Shown here: piece after piece, positions 26,943-35,530 of the stretch
Layout of the letters: each line of letters opens with the position of its first letter
Position numbering within the stretch: position 1 is the stretch's first letter
NCBI RefSeq assembly: GCF_020911945.1
Contig: NZ_CP087135.1
Coordinates: 2,220,001 to 2,284,000 of the forward strand
Length of the DNA: 64,000 nucleotides
Direction: 5' to 3'
DNA from: Flavobacterium galactosidilyticum
GTDB taxonomy: Bacteria; Bacteroidota; Bacteroidia; Flavobacteriales; Flavobacteriaceae
Made by a program: the position numbers and the translations under genes
The notes under the pieces: generated by a model
The model's input: only the letters and a program-made list of their open reading frames with translations
What the model was told of the DNA's origin: nothing
Database searches by the model: none

Positions 26943-28874
26943 ATGGCGTTAAATGGTTTATTTAGAAAAAAAACAGTTCAAGATATCTTAAAGCAAGTTG
27001 AAAAGAATAATGCGGATGGACATGATGCTCTTGGTAAACATTTGACTGCAAGAGATTTGACTGCATTTGGTATTGCAGCAATTGTAGGAGCAGGTATTTT
27101 CAGCACTATTGGAAAAGCAAGTGCTGACGGAGGACCTGCTGTAATATTTCTATTCTTATTTACTGCTATTGCTTGTAGTTTTGCCGCTTTTGCCTATGCT
27201 GAATTTGCTTCTATGGTTCCCGTTTCTGGGAGTGCCTATACCTATTCTTATGTTGCTTTTGGTGAAATAATAGCTTGGATTATAGGTTGGGCATTGATTA
27301 TGGAATATTCTGTAGGAAATATAACAGTTGCCATATCGTGGAGTGATTATTTTACAGGATTGCTCAAAAGTGGTGGTATTGAATTGCCACAATGGGTTCA
27401 AATGGATTTTTTAACCGCTTCTCATGGATTTAAGGATGCTACGGCATTGATGCAAGGAGGTAAAGAATTTGCAAATTTGAGTCCTGCTTTGCAAGATGCT
27501 TATACAGCTTGGACGACTTCACCAATGATAGGTTCTTTTCATTTTGTAGCTGATCTTCCCGCTTTATTGATTATCGTTTTAATTACTGCATTGATTTATC
27601 GTGGTATGAAAGAGTCCCGAAATGCGAGTAATATCATGGTAGTTGTTAAATTATGTGTGGTACTATTAGTTATTGCCGTAGGGATATTTTATGTCGATAC
27701 TGCTAATTGGGATCCTTTTGCACCAAACGGTGTTACGGGAGTTTTAAAAGGAGTTTCCGCAGTGTTTTTTGCCTATATTGGTTTTGATGCTATTTCTACA
27801 ACCGCTGAAGAATGTAAAGATCCGCAACGTGATTTACCTAGAGGAATGATGTGGGCCATAATTATATGTACCCTTTTGTATATTGCGATTGCTTTGGTAT
27901 TGACTGGAATGGTGAATTTTAGTTTATTAAATGTAGGTGATCCATTAGCTTTTGTTTTTCAAGAATTAGATCTTAAATGGATGTCAGGAATTATTGCAGT
28001 TAGTGCGGTGGTAGCCATGGCAAGTGTTTTATTAGTTTTCCAGATGGGACAACCTCGTATCTGGATGAGTATGAGTCGTGATGGATTATTGCCAAAACGT
28101 TTTTCAAGAGTACATCCTAAATATAAAACTCCTTCTTATGCAACGATCGTTACTGGTTTTGTTGTAGCGGTTCCCGCTTTATTTTTGAACTTAACATTAG
28201 TTACAGATTTGTGCAGTATTGGAACTTTATTTGCATTTGTGTTGGTTTGTGCGGGAGTACTAGTTTTACAAAATAGAACGGATATTCCTCGTGGAAAGTT
28301 TAAAACACCATATGTAAATTCTAAATTTATAATGCCCGTTTTAATAATTATTGGATTAGTATTTGCTTTTGGTTACAACAAAAAAGCAACTATGGATTTC
28401 ATTACAAATGAAACTCAAGTTAACAATGCTGAAGCTATTGTAACTTCGTTAAATAAAGAAGAGACTCAAAAAGTGTACGATTATTTAGTCAGTATTGATC
28501 CTCAAAATAAAACGGTTGGGAATCCAGATTTAGAAGTTTTATTAAGTAAATATCATAAAGATGATGCTACCTATTCAAATGTAATTGCTGGTTTACCAAT
28601 AGCGGATTCTATAAAATACGAAAGCGGATTTAGTTTGTTCAAACACAAAATTCCAATGTGGATTTTTCTAATTGTTTTGGCAGGCTTAGTAGTTTGGTCT
28701 TTTAAATCGAATTTATCTCTGATACCATTATTAGGATTAATTTGTTGCTTGTATATGATGGCCGAATTGAGTGTTTGGAACTGGATTTATTTCGGAATTT
28801 GGCTATTGATAGGACTGGTTATTTATTTTGGCTTTAGTCATAAAAATAGTAAACTGAATGATGTAGAAGCTTAG
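26943..28874 (+). CDS. APC-superfamily amino acid permease (CAT-like)
   Basis: A 643-residue inner-membrane amino acid transporter. The first membrane segment carries the APC signature AFGIAAIVGAGIFSTIG near 42-58, and FAYAEFASMVPVSGSAYTY near 81-100. FFAYIGFDAISTTAEECKDP near 275 and GQPRIWMSMSRDGLLP near 363 are also typical of cationic-amino-acid-type members such as YfnA. About 14 hydrophobic segments are visible. A hydrophilic stretch of about 80 residues (about 480-560, rich in Asp, Asn, Lys) separates the last two segments from the rest, which is unusual in size. It stands alone, ended by the hairpin at 28890-28926. Amino acids from stem peptides are a possible but unproven cargo. Confidence 0.88.
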   Translation: MALNGLFRKKTVQDILKQVEKNNADGHDALGKHLTARDLTAFGIAAIVGAGIFSTIGKASADGGPAVIFLFLFTAIACSFAAFAYAEFASMVPVSGSAYTYSYVAFGEIIAWIIGWALIMEYSVGNITVAISWSDYFTGLLKSGGIELPQWVQMDFLTASHGFKDATALMQGGKEFANLSPALQDAYTAWTTSPMIGSFHFVADLPALLIIVLITALIYRGMKESRNASNIMVVVKLCVVLLVIAVGIFYVDTANWDPFAPNGVTGVLKGVSAVFFAYIGFDAISTTAEECKDPQRDLPRGMMWAIIICTLLYIAIALVLTGMVNFSLLNVGDPLAFVFQELDLKWMSGIIAVSAVVAMASVLLVFQMGQPRIWMSMSRDGLLPKRFSRVHPKYKTPSYATIVTGFVVAVPALFLNLTLVTDLCSIGTLFAFVLVCAGVLVLQNRTDIPRGKFKTPYVNSKFIMPVLIIIGLVFAFGYNKKATMDFITNETQVNNAEAIVTSLNKEETQKVYDYLVSIDPQNKTVGNPDLEVLLSKYHKDDATYSNVIAGLPIADSIKYESGFSLFKHKIPMWIFLIVLAGLVVWSFKSNLSLIPLLGLICCLYMMAELSVWNWIYFGIWLLIGLVIYFGFSHKNSKLNDVEA

Positions 28875-28889
28875 GAATTATTACATACA

Positions 28890-28926
28890 AAAAAACCGTC
28901 TCGATTCAAATCCAGACGGTTTTTTT
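28890..28926 (+). terminator. Rho-independent terminator after the APC permease
   Basis: ACCGTCT at 28895-28901 pairs with AGACGGT at 28914-28920 over a 12-nt loop, with an A-run before and seven T after it. It starts 16 nt after the permease stop. Confidence 0.9.
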
Positions 28927-29062
28927 ACGCCAAGTAATTTGGAGAAATAGATAGTTTCAATAGTAGTTTAGCTTTTATGATTTCCATATATGTTATTTAT
29001 TTCAAAGAATTATATTGATTAAAAAAGCGAGCAACTTCAATTTCAAAAATAGTTGTAGATAT

Positions 29063-29230
29063 TTAATGTCCCATCCTTTTATGAATAAAGATCTGAAAAT
29101 CGGTTTCAGTAATTCTATTTTTAGATAACCACTTCAGGGTGTCATTTACTTTTATGATTTGGTCCTCGCCACCTAATGCAAAATTCAGTTGAGGAGCTGC
29201 GTTCCGATGATGTAGAAGTTTTTTCTATAG
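29063..29230 (-). pseudogene. C-terminal fragment resembling an alpha/beta-hydrolase
   Basis: On the minus strand an open stretch reads NAAPQLNFALGGEDQIIK, then VNDTLKWLSKN, then FQIFIHKRMGH and a stop at 29063. The pattern, a strand ending in an acidic turn (GGED) and a last strand ending in Gly-His, is that of the C-terminal end of an esterase-type alpha/beta-hydrolase. A stop codon interrupts the frame just upstream and no start is present. The family is uncertain. It is clearly only a fragment. Confidence 0.4.
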
Positions 29231-29496
29231 GTCTCCATTTTTAATTTTGAACGACGTAACTTTTGATTGGATTGTGCGTGCGTTTGAATTGGTGAGAAGG
29301 AGTTGTTTACAAGTGAGCGGGTTAGGGAAATTTGTGTCAGTTTATTCTAATCTATTTTATTAAAATAATTTCGACAGAAAATAAAGGCAATGAACTGCTT
29401 TCTCGCGCTTGCTATATTTCTTTTAGTTTTAGGTAATTGGTTTAAAGTAATCATATTTATTATAAGACTATCTAGAATTAGTCAAATGAGCTAAAG

Positions 29497-29709
29497 ATCT
29501 TTGACAATTATCTCAATAAATGCGTAAAAGATCCTTCTGGGAAGCCGCTTAAACAATGGATAGATGAAGTTATTATATTGTACAGTCAAATTCTTTTATA
29601 AGACCATTCAAGAGATGCAGCTGGAATTGCCTTTGAGTTAAACTATCAATCAACTTCTTATTTTGCGCCTTTGTTCAAAAAAAAAGGGAGTAACCAGAGT
29701 ATAACATAA
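29497..29709 (+). pseudogene. AraC-family regulator remnant (HTH domain)
   Basis: One frame gives FDNYLNKCVKDPSGKPLKQW, then IDEVIILYSQILL, an in-frame TAA at 29599-29601, then DHSRDAAGIAFELNYQS and TSYFAPLFKKKG, ending at 29707-29709. This matches the double helix-turn-helix of AraC proteins (typically ...GKTPKQWIDE...LL...IA-ELNFQS-SYF-RFFKK-TG). The upstream sensor part is gone and a stop splits the HTH, so it cannot be functional. Confidence 0.75.
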
Positions 29710-30002
29710 GTTAGATACTGAAGTGGGTTCGTTTTTAAGTCTAGTTTCTGTTTCAAACTGAGCTTCATTCCACTTAATATTGAGCAAATTCAGTATTTGT
29801 AAAGTGGCTTCCCAACTTTTTTTTCACGTAACCAAATACAATATCATTTAAAAATTGTGTCATTAAATTCTATCTTAAACAAAATTTCAACAATTAATTT
29901 TACTGAATTATGCTTTTTTAAAAATTATTATTAGGATATTGCTATTGCAAAAAACAATCTTATTTACAGAACATAAGTAGTTAATACATACAATCATAAG
30001 GA

Positions 30003-31226
30003 ATGAAAATACTGCATACTGCCGATTGGCATTTAGGAAAAAAACTGGATCATTTTTCCCGTTTGGACGAACAAAGATTGGTGATGAATGAAATTTGCGA
30101 AATTGCAGATAATCAAAATGCAGATCTTGTTATAGTTGCAGGTGATTTATTTGATACCTTCAATCCGCCAGTCGAAGCAGTTGATTTACTATATAAGACC
30201 TTAAAGAGATTAACTAATAGTGGTAAACGGCCAGTTATTGCTATTGCAGGAAATCACGATAGTCCAGATAGAATTGATTCTCCTAATCCTTTAGCGCGAG
30301 AATGCGGAATTCTGTTTGTAGGAAATCCAGATATTGCAATTCCCTGTATAACTATTGAAAATGGATTTGAAATCATACAATCAGAAAATGGTTTTATAGA
30401 AATAAAATTACCGCAATATGATTTTCCGATACGCATAATTACAACTCCTTACGCTAATGAAATGCGTTTGAAAACCTATTTAGGTGCCGAGAATAAAGAA
30501 GAGCAATTGAATCAATTATTACAGGATTCATGGTCAACAATCGCTAATAAATATTGCGACAACAAAGGAGTAAATATATTGACCACACATTTATATATGT
30601 TAAAACGTGGTGGTGAAATCCTGGAAGAACCAGATGGCGAAAAGCCATTGCGAATAGGGAATGCCGACATTGTTTATAGCGATTGTATTCCGCACCAAAT
30701 ACAATATACCGCTCTAGGACATTTGCATCGTTTTCAAAACGTAGGCGGTCATCCTAGTCCTGTAGTGTATTCCAGCAGTCCATTGTCTTATAGTTTTTCA
30801 GAAGCAGGACAAGATAAAAAAGTAGTCCTAATCGAAGTACAACCTCATGAAGCGGTTCAATACACTGCAATCCCATTGCAGTCTGGCAGAGTTTTACACC
30901 GCAAACGATTTGAATCTATTGATGATGCAGTCGAGTGGTTATTAGCAAATCCGTATTGTTTAGTTGAATTGACTTTAGTAAGTGATACTTTTTTTGCGAC
31001 TCAGGATTTAAAAAGAATTCACGAAAGTCATGACGGAATTATTTTTATTATTCCAGTTTTAATTAAAAATACTATTGAAGAATTAAATACACCAAAAGTA
31101 AATCTAGAGCAAGATATTCAGGGATTATTTACCGATTATTTTAAATCCAAACACAAACAGGAACCTAACGAAGAACTGTTGGATTTATTTAATGAAATTA
31201 TTGGAAGTCAAGCTAAAAACGAATAA
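30003..31226 (+). CDS. sbcD: Exonuclease subunit SbcD (Mre11-type nuclease)
   Basis: A 407-residue Mn-dependent nuclease subunit of the SbcCD complex, which opens DNA hairpins and processes double-strand ends. It has the Mre11-family phosphoesterase motifs in order: LHTADWHLGKKLD near 4-16, VAGDLFDTFNPP near 46, IAGNHDSPDR near 81, a TTHLYML block near 196 and ALGHLHRFQ near 237. It is 11 nt upstream of sbcC on the same strand, the standard arrangement. Length agrees with E. coli SbcD (~400). Confidence 0.96.
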   Translation: MKILHTADWHLGKKLDHFSRLDEQRLVMNEICEIADNQNADLVIVAGDLFDTFNPPVEAVDLLYKTLKRLTNSGKRPVIAIAGNHDSPDRIDSPNPLARECGILFVGNPDIAIPCITIENGFEIIQSENGFIEIKLPQYDFPIRIITTPYANEMRLKTYLGAENKEEQLNQLLQDSWSTIANKYCDNKGVNILTTHLYMLKRGGEILEEPDGEKPLRIGNADIVYSDCIPHQIQYTALGHLHRFQNVGGHPSPVVYSSSPLSYSFSEAGQDKKVVLIEVQPHEAVQYTAIPLQSGRVLHRKRFESIDDAVEWLLANPYCLVELTLVSDTFFATQDLKRIHESHDGIIFIIPVLIKNTIEELNTPKVNLEQDIQGLFTDYFKSKHKQEPNEELLDLFNEIIGSQAKNE

Positions 31227-31237
31227 ACAAAGCCTTT

Positions 31238-34200
31238 ATGCTACCATTAAAATTAAGTATTACCGGTTTGTATTCCTACCAAAAAAAACAAACCATTGAT
31301 TTTGAAGAATTGACTAATGCAGGTTTATTCGGGATTTTTGGAGCCGTAGGTTCTGGAAAATCTTCAGTTTTAGAAGCCATTGGTTTTGTGTTGTACGGTG
31401 AAACGGATCGTTTGAATAAAACGGATAAGCGTGCATATAATATGCTAAACCTAAAATCGGATCGTGCTAATATTGAATTTGAATTCTTAAATTTTGAGGA
31501 ACGAAAATTTAAATTTGTTGCGGACTGGAAACGAAAAAAGCGTTTTGAGGAAACCACTACCATTGAGCGATTAGCCTACGAATGGAAAGAGGAGCAATGG
31601 ATTCCCATGACTTCTGCTGATGCGACTGAAATAATTGGACTTACCTACGAAAATTTCAGACGTACGATTATTATTCCGCAAGGAAAATTTAACGAGTTTT
31701 TAGGATTGAAAGGCAAAGAACGTTCGGATATGATGAAGGAAATTTTTCATCTGGAACGTTTTGATTTGAGTTACAAAGTTTCCGCTTTACAAAGAGATAC
31801 AACTAGTAAACTGGATTTTCTCAAAGGAGAATTATCTGGTTTTGAGGCTATTTCTGCTGAAGCGATTGCCCTTTTAGAAAATGAAGTTGTAACTGCTGCT
31901 GCTGAATTGCAAAAGGATAAAATAGAGTTGAGTTTAGCTGAGATAGAACTGAATAAGCTTACTGTTTTAAAAGCAAATTTTGAAGCTTTAGAAAAGAAGA
32001 AAAGCCAGCTTTTGACACTATTTGAACAAAAGCCCAAAATGGATGCTTTAGAAGCGGAGATTGTTGCTTTTGAAATCACCGAGAAAGCTTTTAAAGCGAT
32101 ATTGAATGAGCAGGAAGTGGCAATAGTTGCTTTCGAAAAAACAAAAGAACAATACCTTTTTCTTGAAAATAAAAAGAAGGAAGTAGAAATTGATAAAGCA
32201 AGTAACCAAGGCAGAATTAATGCATTACAGCCACAATTTGACCAACTAGAATCTTCCAAAAATAAAGTATCCGACTTGGAATCAATTGAGAAAATTCTTG
32301 TGTTAGAGCAAGAAGTTGCTTTAATTGTGAAAAAGGACAAAGATGCTGAGCTTTTATTTTTGGAAACTGAAAAGAAAGAAAACGAACTGAAGAATGAGTT
32401 AAAAAACTTTTATGTAGAGTTGACGGATTTAAAGTCTAAAAAAGTAGATGGGACAAAATTACTGGATGTTGGAAATTGGTACGCTAAAGAGGAATTATTT
32501 CAGCTTCAATTAACTGAAAAAAAGACCAGAATAAACACTATTCAAGATTATTTAGTAAAGCAGAAAACTTTATTCTCAGAATTAGAATTGCCATTTGATA
32601 GCTGGAAAGCCGCAGTAGAAGCGAAACGAGAAGTACTTCTAGTTGATAATAAAGCTACTTTAGAAGTGAAAACAAAACTTTTAGTTTCTAAAGAATTAGC
32701 CCACTATGCTGATAATTTACACGATGGAGCGGACTGCCCTTTGTGTGGATCGCAGGAACATCCTAAGGTGATGCAAGCTGAAGATGTTTCGGATCAATTA
32801 CGAGTAATTGAAGCAAGGATTTCACAATTAGAAAATCAGGCGAAAGAAATTGATGAAATCCAAACCAAAGCCTCTAAAATCGAACATTTGATTGGGCATG
32901 CTGTGGAACAATTGCAACTGACTTTGAGTGAAAAGGCAACTTTAGAAGCGGAAGTTAAAATCCACTTATCAAAATTTGTGTGGACTGATTTTGTTGCCAG
33001 TGACAATTCTGCTTTTTTAGCTAAAAGGAATGAGCAGGAAATCATTGAGAGAACCATCGCCGCAACAGAGCTAAAAGAAAAAGAAATTCGTGTGCGTGAG
33101 CAACAATTGGCGGAAGAGTTAAAACAACAATCGGCTAATAAAACTATTATTGCTAGTGATAAAGCAGCAAAAGATGCAACAATAATTAATGAACTATCTC
33201 AGTTAAAAGCACTGGCTTTCGCAGATTATGCTGAAACTAAAATTGACCTAATTCGAGAGGAGAAAACAAAATTACATCAGGAAAACAACCGAGTAGCATC
33301 TGAATATAAATTAAATACGGAAGCCATTCAATTGCAAAACAATGAATTGTCAGGCCTTAAAGCAAATTTGAAACTGCTAAATGAACAAGCAGTTTCATCT
33401 GAACAATTGCTTCAAGAAATTCAAAAAAATATTGCTGAGTTACTTAAGATTCATCATTTTGATTCTCTTGAATCTGTTCAGATTATTCTGTCTAAGACTT
33501 TGGATATTTCTTTCGAAAAAAATAAAACAAAGCAATTTGCAGTTGATTTGAAAGTACTAGAAAAGGCAGTCGCTGAATCAGAAATATTAGTGATGAATCA
33601 GACCTTTGATGCTAAGATATTTGAAGAGAAAGGCAATCTTGTTTCTAGTCATAAATTAAAATATGAAAATCAATTAGGAAAAGTGTCCACTTTGCAAGAT
33701 AATATTGAGCGAGTTAAAATGGAATTTATAAAAAAAGCAGACTTATTATCTCAATTTGATGTGCTGAAGACGCGTTCTATAAACTTAGCAACATTAGCAA
33801 ATATGTTTAATGCGAGTGGTTTTGTAAATTATGTTTCGAGTATATATTTGCAAAATTTAGCAGATGTAGCCAATGTTCGCTTTCATCGAATGACTAAAAA
33901 TCAATTGAGCTTAACGATTAACAGTTCAAACGAATTTGAAGTAATTGATTATCTAAATAATGGATTTTCGAGAAGTGTCAAAACCCTTTCTGGAGGTCAG
34001 GGTTTTCAGGCTTCTTTATGCTTGGCATTAGCGTTAGCGGAAAGCGTTCAATCTTTAAATAAAAATTATAAGAACTTCTTTTTTATTGATGAAGGTTTTG
34101 GTACGCAAGATCCAGAAAGTATTTCAGTTGTTTTTGAAACGCTACAATCACTTTATAAAGAGAATCGCATTGTGGGGATTATATCACATGTTGGAGAACT

Positions 34201-34279
34201 ACAAGAAAGAATTCCTCGCTCTGTAAATGTATTTAAAGACGAAGAAAACGGGAGCGTGGTAAGCGAAAGTTGGAATTAG
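31238..34279 (+). CDS. sbcC: Exonuclease subunit SbcC (Rad50-type ATPase)
   Basis: A 1013-residue SMC-like ATPase partner of SbcD. Walker A is GAVGSGKSSVLEAI near 35-48. Two long coiled-coil arms (about 190-490 and 540-860, dense in Lys, Glu, Leu, Ala) flank a zinc hook, CPLCGSQEHP, near 504. The C-terminal ATPase half has the ABC signature LSGGQGFQASLCLALALAE near 910 and Walker B FFFIDEGFGTQDPES near 945. It completes the sbcDC operon. No terminator is obvious. The gap after it holds an SDR remnant. Confidence 0.96.
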   Translation: MLPLKLSITGLYSYQKKQTIDFEELTNAGLFGIFGAVGSGKSSVLEAIGFVLYGETDRLNKTDKRAYNMLNLKSDRANIEFEFLNFEERKFKFVADWKRKKRFEETTTIERLAYEWKEEQWIPMTSADATEIIGLTYENFRRTIIIPQGKFNEFLGLKGKERSDMMKEIFHLERFDLSYKVSALQRDTTSKLDFLKGELSGFEAISAEAIALLENEVVTAAAELQKDKIELSLAEIELNKLTVLKANFEALEKKKSQLLTLFEQKPKMDALEAEIVAFEITEKAFKAILNEQEVAIVAFEKTKEQYLFLENKKKEVEIDKASNQGRINALQPQFDQLESSKNKVSDLESIEKILVLEQEVALIVKKDKDAELLFLETEKKENELKNELKNFYVELTDLKSKKVDGTKLLDVGNWYAKEELFQLQLTEKKTRINTIQDYLVKQKTLFSELELPFDSWKAAVEAKREVLLVDNKATLEVKTKLLVSKELAHYADNLHDGADCPLCGSQEHPKVMQAEDVSDQLRVIEARISQLENQAKEIDEIQTKASKIEHLIGHAVEQLQLTLSEKATLEAEVKIHLSKFVWTDFVASDNSAFLAKRNEQEIIERTIAATELKEKEIRVREQQLAEELKQQSANKTIIASDKAAKDATIINELSQLKALAFADYAETKIDLIREEKTKLHQENNRVASEYKLNTEAIQLQNNELSGLKANLKLLNEQAVSSEQLLQEIQKNIAELLKIHHFDSLESVQIILSKTLDISFEKNKTKQFAVDLKVLEKAVAESEILVMNQTFDAKIFEEKGNLVSSHKLKYENQLGKVSTLQDNIERVKMEFIKKADLLSQFDVLKTRSINLATLANMFNASGFVNYVSSIYLQNLADVANVRFHRMTKNQLSLTINSSNEFEVIDYLNNGFSRSVKTLSGGQGFQASLCLALALAESVQSLNKNYKNFFFIDEGFGTQDPESISVVFETLQSLYKENRIVGIISHVGELQERIPRSVNVFKDEENGSVVSESWN

Positions 34280-34440
34280 TTTTGAATAAAAATTTTCTAA
34301 AGTTAAGAGTTTAGTCTTCATTAGATTAAAATGTAAATACCGATTCTCCACAAAAAAAAAGTAAATAACAAAATCAGTTTTTATTCTCTTTATTTTTTAA
34401 ATTGGATTTTCATTTTTGATACCCGCGATTGAAGCTTTTG

Positions 34441-34610
34441 AGTAAAACACTCATAAAAAATAATTTGTGCGTTTATCAATTGGGAAATTATAACTGCGAA
34501 ATACAAACTTGCACCGGCAATATCTTCGGCTTTCTCAAATATTTTATAGTTGCATATTGTAACATCATTTTGTCAACCGCAATTTATATTAGTTTTAACC
34601 GCAGCAAAAG
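34441..34610 (-). pseudogene. Decayed second copy of an SDR dehydrogenase 3' end
   Basis: On the minus strand the gap below the intact SDR gene encodes, in two frames, VDKMMLQYATIKYL followed after a frameshift by EKAEDIAGASLYFAVIISQL and NAQIIF. The intact neighbour reads LEKAMLKHTPIHRLGESEDI, AGAVLYFAAPISS, SGQVIFINGG over the same stretch. An upstream block AAVKTN resembles GATRTH. It is therefore the eroded C-terminal part of a second SDR gene, from tandem duplication or a lost paralogue, ending without the GGG-type tail. Confidence 0.7.
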
Positions 34611-34694
34611 AAAAGACGTAATACAAAATCTAACTTTTTTTAAAAAAATAGTTTATTTGTATTACGTCCTGAATTTTAAAATTTCTTTTACGAT

Positions 34695-35474
34695 TTACAT
34701 ATCCAAAGTCTGCTCACCACCACCATTGATGAAAATAACTTGACCACTTGTCCAGCTTGAAATTGGCGCGGCAAAATAAAGAACGGCTCCTGCGATGTCT
34801 TCAGATTCACCTAGTCTGTGGATTGGTGTGTGTTTCAACATAGCTTTTTCCAATTCTGGTGTTAATACTGTACTTAAGGCGTGGGTTCTTGTTGCTCCAG
34901 GTCCAATTGCGTTTACTCGAATATTGTCTGGCCCGTAATCGTAAGCTAGATTTCGCGTCATATGGTTTATTGCTGCTTTTGATGATGCGTACGCACTTAT
35001 TGCAGGACTTTTGTTAATAGAAGCCATGGAGGACATATTGATAATACTACCGTAACCCGCTTTTTTCATATGCGGTGCAACTAGTTGGCACAGACGCCAC
35101 ATGCTAAAAACGTTCATATCGAAGACTTTTTTAAATTGTGCTACTTCAATATCATATGGACTTTCTTTTCCTGCGCCGCCGCCGCCAACGTTATTTACTA
35201 ATATTTCGATGCTACCAAATTTTTCAATAGTTTTATCTACTAAATTAATTAAAGCCATATCTTCAAGTACGTTACAATCTATTGCTATTGATGTTCCACC
35301 GTTATCGTTTATTGCTTTTGATGTTTCTTCAGCAGCCGCCAAATTATAATCTGAAACCACAACTTTTGCGCCATAAGCAGCAAGTATCTCGCAGCACGCT
35401 TTTCCTATTCCGCCCGCGCCGCCTGTTACTATTGCAGTTTTTCCTTTTAAATCAAAATGTTTTGATATATCCAT
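34695..35474 (-). CDS. SDR-family oxidoreductase (7-alpha-HSDH-like)
   Basis: A 259-residue classical short-chain dehydrogenase. The start at 35474 gives MDISKHFDLKGKTAIVTGG. The frame can extend 11 codons further up, but classical SDRs begin here. Features are the dinucleotide motif GGAGGIGKA near 18-26, NNVGGGG near 96 (NNAG variant), catalytic Ser and Tyr-xxx-Lys in INMSSMAS and YASSKAA, and the C-terminal INGGGEQTLDM. It resembles 7-alpha-hydroxysteroid-dehydrogenase-type enzymes acting on secondary alcohols. The substrate is unknown. It lies 56 nt below the amidohydrolase on the same strand, so the two are probably co-transcribed. Confidence 0.9.
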   Translation of the reverse strand: MDISKHFDLKGKTAIVTGGAGGIGKACCEILAAYGAKVVVSDYNLAAAEETSKAINDNGGTSIAIDCNVLEDMALINLVDKTIEKFGSIEILVNNVGGGGAGKESPYDIEVAQFKKVFDMNVFSMWRLCQLVAPHMKKAGYGSIINMSSMASINKSPAISAYASSKAAINHMTRNLAYDYGPDNIRVNAIGPGATRTHALSTVLTPELEKAMLKHTPIHRLGESEDIAGAVLYFAAPISSWTSGQVIFINGGGEQTLDM

Positions 35475-35530
35475 AATCGTATTAATTTTAAATGTTAATT
35501 TAGACAACTCTAGTCTTTTATTCGAATGAT

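Noticed and set aside
31771-32340. Minus-strand open frame of 189 codons inside sbcC
   Set aside because: It is Ser/Phe/Lys-rich low-complexity, the typical antisense image of the SbcC coiled coil. Not a gene.
34429-34743. Plus-strand open frame of 104 codons between sbcC and the SDR gene
   Set aside because: It runs into the 3' end of the SDR gene on the other strand. The minus strand of the same stretch carries SDR-like remnants, which explain the sequence better.
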